From contig OX381721.1 in assembly GCA_947462335.1 (NCBI GenBank), positions 12,599,910 through 12,663,909 on the forward strand: 64,000 nucleotides of DNA, in the 5' to 3' direction. The position numbers and the translations under genes are program-made. Under the pieces are notes generated by a model. The model saw only the letters and a list, made by a program, of their open reading frames with translations. It was not told the origin of the DNA and did not search any database. Source of the stretch: Harmothoe impar. Lineage: Eukaryota > Annelida > Polychaeta > Phyllodocida > Polynoidae. This document shows positions 9,849 to 21,036 of the stretch, piece by piece; position 1 is the first letter of the stretch, and the number at the start of each line of letters is the position of its first letter.

Positions 9849-12488
9849 ATGGAATGTCCTGTGACTGGAATGTTAGAGTAATGTGTATATAGGAATGTGA
9901 GTCCTTAATTCACTCTACACAGTGTTATCTGGTAGTCTATCTCACTGACTGAATCCAACGTGACCGAAATGAAACGGTACGAAAACAGGATGGGTAGGAC
10001 ATCTGGTAGGCCTAATGCTAAATTTTGTGCTTCTGGTCACCCTAACTTTTTAACATCAAATATATCAAACATTCAAATCTAAATTTCTAAAAAGATAATG
10101 TCGATGTGAAGATCTACGAGTTAGCACCAGGTACTTTCCTTTGTTAAAACGGGTAAAACTACTGAATGCAAAGTCCCTCCAAGAATCAATCCTACCCAAA
10201 GCTTTTGCCCATCTAACCTGAAACAAACGTATTCTTTCTTTTTTGGCCTATTAGCATAATAGTATGACTTCTGTATGAGGTTCAGGCATAATGTGAACAC
10301 AGTACGAAGTGAATTGAACTGTTTTTGTGACCAAGTGGTAAAAGCTGCCGGATGTAGATGGAATAGCCATGTCGTGTGTCAGAGGAGGGGTTTTACCATA
10401 ATATTATATATGGGACACACTGACTCACTGGGTTTACTCCCTGTTTGATACCACCCTTATATATATTATATTAATGTCAGAAAGGTCTATCTGGGATATC
10501 CGAACATTGTCAGGGGTTTCCTAAGGTAGCTTGTCTTTGTTTTATAACTTGATTTGTTCTGAAATACAATTGAGTCTCTCTCTGCATTGTAAGCCAGGTT
10601 CTGAAAAATAGTGTTATGAAAAAATACCACCATCCTTTCATGCGATAATTACTCACTCTCCAGTGGTATTAGACTTCATAATAAAGTCATTGATGTTAGA
10701 AGCGAGTCGAAATAAAGAGCTGAAAGGTAAAATTTCAAAACGGCTTGTCATTTTTACTTTTCTAGGAAATCATAAAGGGAGAAGTGGGAGGGGAGTAACC
10801 GTAGGGCCAAAAAAAAAGAAGGTGTGTTTCAGGTAGTTACGACTGCGGCATTCCACAGTGTGTCCACATCAGGAGCAGATGAACCAAACTGCCACCTGGT
10901 GGGATAAAACTGAACATCAATTAAGACGTAGCTTCGCTGTAAATAGATACTCTTTTTTTTCCACCGTACTGAATAAAGGATAACGGATGTTCACAGTAAG
11001 ATTGATTGATTTAACATTGCCCCACCATAATCATATACTATGAGGATCAACCATAAGATGTTTACATTGATTCATCATATATTTAATGGAATATTTTTAA
11101 TGTGACGCGGCTCGCGGAGGAATTTCATATACGAGGGCTTTATCAGCCTACACCCACCAAAGCCGATTCTGGCCTTAAGCATTGTATACTCTAGAAAATC
11201 GAAAACAAAGCTAGATAATGAGACTTTACCCTACCTGTCTTCCCCCACCCCCGACCTCCGCTGCATGGTCTCCTTCGCGGAACACTGTTGACATTATATA
11301 TCTAGACCCAGTTGTATTCCACCTGTCTACAATAAAAGCCCTTCCCACATGAACTCTTTCCTTAGGTTGGCGACCTCTACACTTTTTTAATCTCTACAGA
11401 ACTTCTTCCCTTTTTTAAACCAAGTTACGTTGCACAGTCATATTGTGGTGAGATTTGGTTTAAATCATGCTATAGGAGTCTATATAACTGGGATATGCAT
11501 TCAAAGAGCATAGATATATAGGGTTCCAAGATAGATATACCATGACATGAAAACAACTTTGTCCTTTGGGCAGGCACTGCTGCTTTTTTTTAATATAAAG
11601 CTATCATTAATTTTTATTGTGTGGTGATATGGTAATATATATATACGTCTTCCCTCTTTGATCAATCCATCAACTTCTAAACAGTAACCAAATGAAACTT
11701 CCCGTTGCTTTAGAAAGGTAGACAATGGTATTTTATAGACAGAGTTGTTGAGGGTGACACGTTGTAAATTTCCAATTATTTGATTAATGGCAAAAATATG
11801 AAAACTGCTCAAGAAAGTGTCATGAGATGAATCATATCCAAATCGGTCTGGTATTTCTATCTGTAATGTGGAGGGCTTAATTCTGATTTAACCACGAAAT
11901 ATTGAAAAAAGAACTAAGAGGTTATACATATTGCAGGACTTTTTAGTCCATATGCCACTAGAATCTATTAGGTACCATTTCTATATAGAGCCCAAGGTTA
12001 CATTCGTATAGGCCTGTGTTTCTTGCTGGTGTGTAAGAAGCATTGTCTGTTACCTGAGCTGAGTTCCACTTGGCAGCTCATCCATGACGGAGGAACTTTG
12101 GCCGTGTTTGAGTGTCATTCGGGCCGTAAGCTTGGATGCAATCAGGTGTTGCAAAGTAAGGGTGCTCTGAATATTCCGAGTAATCAAACTGTAAGTAAAC
12201 TTTCCTTGTCTTGTAAAGTCATGTGTAATATAAAACATTTCACTACGTGTTTTTCTTTTTATATTAACGAAAAGATGCTATCTGGCGCTATCCTATATAG
12301 GCTCAGTTCTTGTCTGCATATACCCACATACATATATACATGAGTATACAAGTGTTCATGTAAATAATACATGTTTTTACATCACAACGACAAATATAAT
12401 GTTAGCATTGCTTACTCAAGGTCCGCCAACTTCTATTGGGTAGCTGTGGTTACCCTAGTAGCGGCGGTCACCATGATGTGGTCCCATT
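9849..12488. other. Intergenic between the divergent GPCRs
   Basis: No gene recognised. Two isolated ends of the GGCCAAAAAAGA transposon family lie at 10214-10249 and 10804-10837. Remaining open frames are AT-rich and unconvincing. Confidence 0.4.
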
Positions 12489-12605
12489 CACCCTCAGAAA
12501 AGTGAGCGTCATTGTCGCCGAAAGCACTCTCACCGCTTTGAGGGAGGGCCTGACTTTCAGGTGAGGGTGCTTTTGGCGACAGTGACGCTCACTTTTCTGA
12601 GGGTG
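12489..12605. mobile_element. Fold-back element
   Basis: Arms 12489-12534 and 12560-12605 are reverse complements at 43 of 46 positions (outer end CACCCTCAGAAAAGTGAGCG), leaving a 25-base centre. There is no target duplication I can confirm. Confidence 0.75.
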
Positions 12606-13388
12606 TTGTGTTTGTGGTATGAGGAAAGTTTCCCCCATTTTACCTCAGCAGTTTACCGTTGGCAGCTGTACTATGACGGAGGACGTTTGAGTGTGTGTCT
12701 GGTTTCGTTAGTTATATCAGGTTAGACTTAAACAGCCTGCCGACACATGTTTATGCAGGTAACCTTTGTGTTGGGAACTATAAAACTGTAAGTAATTGAG
12801 ACTTGTTTTAAAATACTCGGAGAAGTCATGTATATAAGATTCCTGTATTTCATTTCACTATAAAATCTTTTATATACTTGATTTATAAATACAAGAAAAT
12901 TCGTTACGAATGTGATAATTACCAAAGTGTTGTTATCTAATTGACGTGGAGCAGACTGACGGATACTGTAAATGTTAATCTGTATTAATGTAATGCTGAT
13001 TACTCCATTGTTATACTTTTTTTCATTATAACAGATCACACTATTATGTGGATTATTAATATTTTGTTGGTGATACATATTTTCGAGCTGTAAGTTCTTC
13101 ATGCTGCCAGGGTAAATAAATGGGAATAATATGTCTCATACCAAAGGAAATGGTATAAGGGGTGGAGTAGCGTTGGCATAAGGCACTGGGATGACCTCCA
13201 AGTGGTGTAGCCTATTTGAAATGGCCAGACATATATAATACACCTACCTTATATTCAACTAGATATAACAAAATATCATTAGAAATGCACTCAGCTTTCT
13301 CTACAAACAGGATTAAGTATACACATGTAGAAAGCCACTCTGTTTAATGGATGGGAAGAATTATGAATCACCTTTTGTAAGAAACACA
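12606..13388. other. Intergenic, no gene seen
   Basis: AT-rich sequence without a recognisable feature. The minus-strand frame at 12728-13102 has no family signal. Confidence 0.35.
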
Positions 13389-14270
13389 CACTGTAAAAGA
13401 AATGTCGTCAAGTTGACGGTGAATCACTGGCAACTTTTGGGACATAACTTTTACCGTTATTTTGACGGTGACAGTCACCGTCAATTTTACGTAGAATCAC
13501 TGTTCATTTTACGTAGAATCACCGTTAATTTTATGTTGAATCACCGTTAATTTTATGTAGAATCACCATTAATTGATTCAGAGTATTCAAATATACAGAG
13601 ATTCAGCGCTATTGCCAGTGCCAGTTACAGACTTTGTGAATATTCTATAAGCCTCGTAGCCTTGTCTGATTATGGTGACTTTAGTAACTGTAGTATACAT
13701 CTAAAAACCTACGGATGAGCCATACTATGACTTTGCCCTGATCCTATATGCGACACTGGCGATCTGACTTGCATACTAGTCATGGCCTATACAAGAGGTT
13801 TTACTCTATAGGATTGATACATAGGGATATATGCATAGTATGTTACCACAGAATAGGTGTATAGGTCCATACAGCTACTTGCTTCTGGATATTATCAAGT
13901 GATCATGGTATCTTATCAAACCTATCACAAGATTGAATTGTTAAATTGTCAAACATATAGATTAATTGAAAATTACCATTATTTCAACATGTATACTCCA
14001 CTTCAAGGGCTCACACTCTCCAGAAAAATCTTCTTACAAACCAGGCCACCTATCTATGGCAGGATCCACTATATGTGGCTCCCTCTGGGATTTGACATTA
14101 GAAGATGAATTTACGTTGAATCATTGTAATCAAAACCAGGTTAGCATTTAACAAGGATCCACTGTGAAATTGCTGATATTTACGATGCTTCATTGTATTC
14201 CAAATAACGGTGAATCAGCGTTAAATTTTACAGAGTGAATCTGTTAAAAGTACATTTATTTTTTACAGTG
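13389..14270. mobile_element. Candidate transposon with CACTGTAAAA ends and an internal 22-bp repeat
   Basis: CACTGTAAAA at 13389-13398 faces its exact reverse complement TTTTACAGTG at 14261-14270, with partial similarity continuing inward. Inside, a 22-bp unit (AGAATCACCGTTAATTTTAT plus GT) is repeated four to five times at 13471-13575, and variants recur near 14105 and 14205. A fragment of the ATAAGCC transposon family lies at 13738-13808. Confidence 0.45.
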
Positions 14271-14533
14271 CATGCACACTGATTTTATTGTTAGAGAGGG
14301 GTCATTTACTATTTCCAGCGGGGTGACACAACAAATTTCTACCCTTCCTAAATGAGGGAGGGTGTAAAAATGTAAAAAGAAGTCGCTCTTTAAAGAAAAA
14401 AAGACAGCGCATTACTATAGTTGAAAGGGAAGGCGGATTTTTCAGTGTCTTTGGCCAGCAAGGCACAAAATATATTCCGCGTACACTCGAGAGACAATCA
14501 CTAATATTTTAATATAATTCCGTGGAACTTCCG

Positions 14534-14632
14534 AGTCAACATTGCTTAGTGGGTCCCATATGTGTTTTAACTGGCCCATCTAGGCTCCCACTTATAGCCC
14601 TGGACAAAAAGGACCAAAATTATATGGTCTGG
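14534..14632. repeat. Copy of the CATATGTGTTTTA interspersed repeat family
   Basis: This segment shares CATTGCTTAGTGGGTCCCAT and the GGCTCCCACTTATAGCCCTGG block with copies at 22918-23055 and 40632-40750. It is the worst preserved of the three. Confidence 0.6.
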
Positions 14633-14670
14633 GTTTGCTCTCATTATGCTATGATTAACATATTTTATTT

Positions 14671-14843
14671 ATTTTATTTTGCAGAAGGACACATCAGGGA
14701 CACATTGTGAAAACGTACATTCGGTCCAATATGTACATAGCTTAACCCCATGGGCACTACTTCCTGCTTATTATGTGCACAGCATAGCCTTTCTCCAAGG
14801 AGATTACTCATATCACATATGTCAGAGAACTACAATAGAAACC
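14671..14843 (+). promoter_or_regulatory. 5' leader exon acceptor of GPCR copy 2
   Basis: TTTATTTTATTTTGCAG ending at 14684 is a strong 3' splice site. It implies a leader exon from 14685 to the ATG at 14844. The frame stays open upstream of the ATG, but no ATG precedes it in that stretch, so 14844 is taken as the start. Its position matches the signal peptide start in copy 1. Confidence 0.55.
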
Positions 14844-17444
14844 ATGTTGCATCGGTTTTACCTTTTGTTACCAGCATTACTCACACTTGGAATACAACTA
14901 GTATCTGGGCAATGTGTTGGAGATAACCCTGAGGTAATACCTCCCTGCTCCACCTGCACAAACCGATGTGGACAACAAAGTGGAAATGGAATAGGAAATA
15001 CAATTAATAATGCTTGTTCATGTGACCCACAGTGTATGGTCTATGGGGATTGCTGCTATGACTTCATGACACACTGCCCAGATGAATACACTGAAGGCAC
15101 TTATAGCTTTGGGGCAGAGGGACACAGGCAGTATGGTAGTGATTGCAGGAATTGGAAAGGCATTGGGAAAGTGCTTACAATAAGTGTATGTCCTGATGGC
15201 ACACCTTGTAAAACAAGTAGAATTATCACTGACCTTAACCATGCCATCCCAATCCTGGACACCCAGACAGGAGTACACTATATCAATGCTGAATGTGCTG
15301 TGTGCAATGGTGTTGTCACAGGAAGGGCCTGGAGTTTGAAGGTTAAATGTAACAGCTTAAATATACACCAAAATGGTGAGATACCAGGTTCTCCTACAAA
15401 CCATAGCAGTGAGATCTCAAGTGAAGCTCAACTATCCAGTCTGCTTGCTTCTAGACAATGCAATAATGTCTTTGGTACTCCCCTATTAAAATCTGTGAGG
15501 ACAAGTAGTATAAGGAGAAGCTGCCGAGCTACCATGTCTGATTGTGCTGAAACATGCAAAGGATCAGAAGTCGACAAACTTTGTAGGAAAAGTATTTACC
15601 AATCATATGTAAAGGGAACCACAGGCATTTTGTATAAGAATCCTTATTGTGCAATCTGCCTGGATGAATTGGATCATCTGGAGTGTGAGACATATAATAA
15701 GGGACCAATATGGCCTGGTCAGCCCAAGCCTGGACCAGCATACATGGTATTTTCATTTACAGTACTTCTGGACTTCAACTCACAATCTGGGGTCATAGTT
15801 CAGAGACCATGTCCACCAGGGCATGTTAGGGTGACAGGAGAGTCAAGCTGCCGACCAGTGTCATGTCCAACAGGCTTCATCAGAATAGACATTACATGTC
15901 ATCCTTCTACTATCAACATAACAATACTCTCTATGCTAAACTTCACTAATAAGGAAATTGCAAACAAAGGCAAACTGTATTTGCAAGAGCATTCTGACAC
16001 CATATTTGAGACCTTCCTGTTTGAAGTACAAAATGATGTCAACAAAGTGTATGGTGTTGGAGGAATCAATGTGTCTCTTGCCTATGGCTCACTTATAAAG
16101 GTGAAGACCATATCAAATACAGAGCCTGAAGTACTTAATGTTATTTCTACGTTAGGGATTGTCTTTCATGTAAAAGACAATATACTAGATAATCTGAATC
16201 TTCTAAAAGAAAAAGCTGAGGATTCAATAATAATAATGGATAACATTCTTCTACAGAACATCCAACGCGCAGCAATAGATCTTGCAAATGTTGAAATTAC
16301 ATCAAACGTGTTCTTTTCTACAACAACACAAAGGTTTGCTGGATGCAATTGGGTCTCATATAATGATGGAGAATACATTTTGGACAATAACAGAACGATG
16401 AAGATTTTAGCCACTAACAAGACACACCTATCTGATACATACAGTAAAGTAGGACAGATCATCTTCATCTGTCTGAATGACACCACACAATTAACAGACA
16501 TGGAGTACATTGAGTTCCCTACTGCAGCAACTGGCACCCTAGGCCTGGTGACACTTGTACTAACCACCCTGTCAATAGTTTGTCTGCTTATACGCCTCAT
16601 CCTCCAGCCCTGTGTTCCATCATACAGGTCCTTCCCAGGGCAGCTACAGTTCCACTTGTGCCTGTCTCTATGCCTGGCATTTATCAGTCTGTTAGCCAAT
16701 GGTGTAGCAACCATATTTGAGAGTCCCTACCCTGTGTGTGCTGCCATAGCAGTGTGGATGTATTGGATGTTTCTGTCAGCATTTGCCTGGATGCTCAGTA
16801 TTGCACTCAATACCTGGATTGCTTTTCGCCCATCAGCAGCTTTCACAAGAGCAAATGAGCACAATCCCCAGTCTATCTACCGGTATACCATCCCAGCCTG
16901 GTTTGTCCCTCTTCTACTTGCTGCAGTTGCTTTTGGACTAGACTTCAGCAGTATTAAACGCAGGTTCAGACCAGAATTTGGAGTTAGAGTGTGTTGGTTC
17001 AATCAACCCTACGCCCTTCTGATCTACTTTGGTATCCCCATTGCATGCTGTCTCCTTCTCAGTATAGTGTTCTACACACTGACTGTGTACTCCATAAGAG
17101 GAGGGTGCTCCTGTAAGAGAAGTAGTCCTCCTGATGTCCACACTAACTCCATCAGCACCCAGTCCAGAATGAGGATCTATGTGGGTCTGTTTGTTGTGAT
17201 GGGGATCTGCTGGGTTGTGGGTTTTGCTGCTGCACTTATCAAGCTTGATCCTCCTTATGATTCTGTTCTCTGGTATATCTTCATTATTTTGAATGCTTCA
17301 CAGGGAATCTTCATTTTCTTATTCTTTGTCTGTAAGAAAAGAACCTTCAAAGAGCTCAGAAAATCCCCCAAGATTGCTAGTAGTAGTTCGGCCATGGCTA
17401 CCACTTCAGACCAAAGTGAGACAGAATTTAGTGACCTGAGATAA
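14844..17444 (+). CDS. Somatomedin-B domain family B (methuselah-like) GPCR, copy 2
   Basis: A single-exon 866-residue receptor, paralogous to the minus-strand copy at 5896-8562. It has a signal peptide (MLHRFYLLLPALLTLGIQ), a somatomedin-B module with CSCDPQCMVYGDCCYDF, a Cys-rich domain, a short Pro/Gly linker in place of the collagen-like stalk of copy 1, and a glycosylated juxtamembrane region. The seven helices lie at about residues 562-832, with the family B disulfide cysteines (PVCAAI and VRVCWF). The helical domain differs from copy 1 at only about a dozen sites, whereas the ectodomain has many substitutions and a Ser-rich insertion near residues 175-190. The tail ends ETEFSDLR. No GPS-type cleavage motif is visible. 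It probably signals through G proteins from the plasma membrane; ligand unknown. Confidence 0.93.
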   Translation: MLHRFYLLLPALLTLGIQLVSGQCVGDNPEVIPPCSTCTNRCGQQSGNGIGNTINNACSCDPQCMVYGDCCYDFMTHCPDEYTEGTYSFGAEGHRQYGSDCRNWKGIGKVLTISVCPDGTPCKTSRIITDLNHAIPILDTQTGVHYINAECAVCNGVVTGRAWSLKVKCNSLNIHQNGEIPGSPTNHSSEISSEAQLSSLLASRQCNNVFGTPLLKSVRTSSIRRSCRATMSDCAETCKGSEVDKLCRKSIYQSYVKGTTGILYKNPYCAICLDELDHLECETYNKGPIWPGQPKPGPAYMVFSFTVLLDFNSQSGVIVQRPCPPGHVRVTGESSCRPVSCPTGFIRIDITCHPSTINITILSMLNFTNKEIANKGKLYLQEHSDTIFETFLFEVQNDVNKVYGVGGINVSLAYGSLIKVKTISNTEPEVLNVISTLGIVFHVKDNILDNLNLLKEKAEDSIIIMDNILLQNIQRAAIDLANVEITSNVFFSTTTQRFAGCNWVSYNDGEYILDNNRTMKILATNKTHLSDTYSKVGQIIFICLNDTTQLTDMEYIEFPTAATGTLGLVTLVLTTLSIVCLLIRLILQPCVPSYRSFPGQLQFHLCLSLCLAFISLLANGVATIFESPYPVCAAIAVWMYWMFLSAFAWMLSIALNTWIAFRPSAAFTRANEHNPQSIYRYTIPAWFVPLLLAAVAFGLDFSSIKRRFRPEFGVRVCWFNQPYALLIYFGIPIACCLLLSIVFYTLTVYSIRGGCSCKRSSPPDVHTNSISTQSRMRIYVGLFVVMGICWVVGFAAALIKLDPPYDSVLWYIFIILNASQGIFIFLFFVCKKRTFKELRKSPKIASSSSAMATTSDQSETEFSDLR

Positions 17445-19696
17445 TCTAGTTTACCTCTCTTATAATGTAATGAGCAAGACGCCAGTATGGAATACTAGTG
17501 ACTGGTATGTGACTTAAGATGGCACTAATGGGCTGAAGTAACTAAGTGCTTGATATTTTGCTAGAAGCATTTAGTTTTTCCTCATCTGTTTCTTTAAAAT
17601 TAGTATGGTTAAAGGTCACAAAATAACCGTAGATGCTACCCGTACTACACAACTGCATTATTAAAAAATAGTTTCACTATGTAAAATAATGTCCAAATAT
17701 ATGGGCCATTCTAAGTAATGAACATAACCATAGTTTACTCCGAGACATGATTACGACCTACTGGTATCTGATATGTCGTGACATATATATATATATATAT
17801 ATACTTTGTGATGTCAAATGGTCTCGGGGTTCATTAAACCTAGATGCTGATGTATCCAAGCTGTCTCTGCCTTGATGTGGAGTTGCCTTTGAGGTCTTTA
17901 AAGCAGTATTTCCAAATACTGCGGTCAATACCTTGGAGGTGACTAGAAACTGTACCTTCATGAAAATCATCATTGGTCTGTGCTGCTACCCATATTATAT
18001 GTTGTCTTGTGTGTGGATATTGTGCAGTAGATATCTACTTATTGAATTGTGTTTTTGTACTACTATGTGGACCTCGGTTGTGTCTCATGAGTAGACACTA
18101 GGATCTTTGTTCTCATATTGGCTTTATTTGAGAGACGTGACGTTGTCATGGAATTTATGTCAATAAAAAATTACAAAATTACCAAACATACGTACATTAG
18201 TGTATCATTATACGCTATGTGAATGATCTTTTTGAAAGAATTGTCTTGTGTGAAGCACAAACCTGTCGTTACATAAAGTTCACTACCTTATATTTCCTTA
18301 GGAATATTTTAAAAAGTAGAAAATATACTTTTCCTTTATGGCCTAAGCAATGATTGAACCAGGGACCTGACTGTCACAGTCCGACGCTCCCCGGTGCAGT
18401 TTAGGACAATAGACACCTCAACCAAGTTAGAGGTGGATTCCAGTATCATCCTACGTGGACACACTCATTGCTATCTCATTAATCAAGACCTCCTGTCTTA
18501 CAAAAATCCAATTATATCAAAGCCATTCATGGCATATGTTTATCATATTATGTGTCGTTGTGATTTGTGTATAATTACCTTTAAGATGTAATAAATTGGT
18601 AACATGTGTTTCATGTGTGCTTTATTTTCTAAAAAGAAAGATTTAAAGAGCAAATGAAGAGGCCTTCAAGTGTGGAAAACTAAATTTAAATTTAATGCGT
18701 CCTCATACACATACTATTTTCACTGACGCAGTTTGTTTTGATCTTCGCTGTCAGAAGTGGTAATGGTAGACATATCCAATATATGGCATTTCTATATGTT
18801 TTTTTCAGACAGTTATTTGGACATACTTCCAATTTGCTTCATTCGTGTTGTCTCCTCAGATAGTACTGGCAAACTATTCACTAAAGGCAAATGCTAGTGG
18901 CTAGGGGATTTCGATCCTCTACTGATATTTGCAAATAACTTTGGATTACATCAGTTTGATATAATTACCAAATAGAAAAAAACAAAAGAGATCTCCATGT
19001 CACGGTGCTAACGTTTGTGGTATGGCTACCTAAACAAATATGTCTTAGCTACAGAATGCAATGGAAAACTCCACTTTTCACATGATGTCTCATGGGTAGT
19101 TTCCTTCAACTGATATATCAACCAGACTTTCTGAGGGTGTAAAAGGGACAAATATGAGCATTTTAAATGCAGAACAATAGGGGATCGCCATGCAAAGAAA
19201 TGGAAATGTTATGAGCTTGTCAAATCTTTTGCCTTAACCGTATAGGATGCTATGGGCACTCTGACAGCTCAGAGACATGAAAAATAAAGGTATAACAACT
19301 AGATATAACATGGAAAAATATGACTTTAGTATACCAGTCCATTTAGGGGTATGGATTTGGTTAAATTAAAGCCCCAGCGCTTCTATATACAGGGCTGAGT
19401 ACCTGTCCCATGTGCGGCTTTTAGAAAAGTGCGCAAAATTAACGGCAAATCATGATTCATCTTAAACTTTCCTAATACAATAACTAGACCTGGTTTCTGA
19501 TCAGATATAAAAGTCGAAAAAAACTGCGAGGTAAAGTTCAAGTAGATGTCTTCAAAAAATAATCTGCAAAAGAAATCCTTCTAGGAGTGGAGGGTGTCCG
19601 TTCCCAGATCCTGGCTCTAAGTTTAAGGTTAAGTACAGAAGATCGGGCATATATTTCTATAGAGCACTCACCTCCCATAGCACAGCCCTCAGAATA
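17445..19696. other. 3' region of GPCR copy 2 and intergenic DNA
   Basis: AATAAA at 18162-18167 is a plausible poly(A) signal about 720 bases after the stop. A short (TA)n run lies at 17781-17801. At 18340-18395 the minus strand reads like a degenerate tRNA T-arm (CTGGTTCAATCATTGC), probably a SINE remnant. No other gene is seen. Confidence 0.4.
18162..18167 (+). terminator. Candidate poly(A) signal for GPCR copy 2
   Basis: AATAAA in an AT-rich 3' flank; the first clear canonical hexamer after the stop at 17442-17444. Confidence 0.4.
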
Positions 19697-19836
19697 ATGA
19701 GGTGGAAAAAGTGTGTCAAGCTCTAGTTACCTGGGGGACCGAGCAGACCTACCAGAAGGATCCACTATACAGCCTGTGTGACAGCATTAGACAGGGGGCA
19801 CCTGGAGGACATACCACAGTTACCTCCTGCACCAGG
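19697..19836 (+). promoter_or_regulatory. Conserved leader upstream of LRP-like gene 1
   Basis: Blocks here recur upstream of gene 2 at 45946-46107: AATAATGAGGTGG, GCTCTAGTTACCTGG, and CACCTGGAGGACATACCA followed by CACCTCCTGCACCAGG up to the ATG. Conservation between the copies suggests a 5' UTR and proximal promoter duplicated together with the gene. No TATA box is evident. Confidence 0.55.
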
Positions 19837-20939
19837 ATGTGCATCCTCACAGTGGTACTTCTGTTGACATTTGTCTCAGGTAAGAATGCTTTGTTTGATC
19901 ATTGATGTGTGGTTGCATGGCATGCAATGATAATTGCAGTAAATCTGTGTGATGCACTATAACGCGCAGAAGGTACTAGATCACACCAAACTGGATAGGG
20001 GTAGTCCCTGAGTACATGTTTACCATTCCCTGACATGCATCACTGGGATCATGGCCTGTATATATACCAAAACACTGGTGGTGCTTGTGTTATTATAGTG
20101 TTGTGCTGTGCTGTAGCACACCAGCTGATGTTGCAGTTAGTACAGAATCACAGCATAGCACATCACAACTCAACATAGCACACTATGTCATTTGTGACAT
20201 TGTGTGAAGATGTACACAAACATGGCACTATACATGTTTCTGGCACACCTTTCCATGTGTGGACTAGGGTAACAGAACAACAATAACTCACTGGGTAGCA
20301 ATAGGCAATGCAACAGAGGGTATAGGAGGTGTAGACAAAGAGACATATATGTATGTCTGCAAGAAGGTAAGCAGGAGTACTGAGCAAATCTCGGTCAGAG
20401 AAGTCACGAGGGGATGTTTATACCTAGGGTAGGTAAACAGTTGGCAATGCTCCCACTTTTCACCTTTGGTGCTCAGCCCCCTCCCCTCCTCCTTACGGAG
20501 GCACCCCCTCATATAATCTAGAACTCTCTGTCACTTTGTTTCTCTTGCTTTTCTCCATTCCCTGTCTGCCTCCCTGTCTGCCTCTCTCTTTCCGACCCTC
20601 TATCTCTATCTCCCTCCCTGTCTCTCTCTTCCCTCTGTCTCTCTGTTCATCTGTCTGTCTCTCGCTCTGTCTCTGTCTCTCTGTCTGTCTGTCTCTGTCT
20701 CTGTCTGTCTCTGTCTGTCTCTGTCTGTCTCTGTCTCTGTCTCTGTCTCTGTCTCTGTCTGTCTGTCTGTCTCTCTCTCTCTCCCTCCCCCCTCTGGCTA
20801 TATTCTTCTCACTGGTTCTGTCTCTTTGCCTCTCTGTGTCTGTCTGTGTCTGTCTGTTTGTCTGTCCCTCTATCTCCCTCTCTCTCTGTCTATCTTTCGC
20901 TCAGCATGTTTGCTTGACTGTTTATCTCTTAATCCATGC

Positions 20940-21036
<97 letters not shown>

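Noticed and set aside
14679..14843. N-terminal extension of GPCR copy 2 by 55 codons
   Set aside because: No ATG opens the extension (the upstream codon is TTG), a splice acceptor lies at 14684, and the signal peptide begins at the ATG at 14844.
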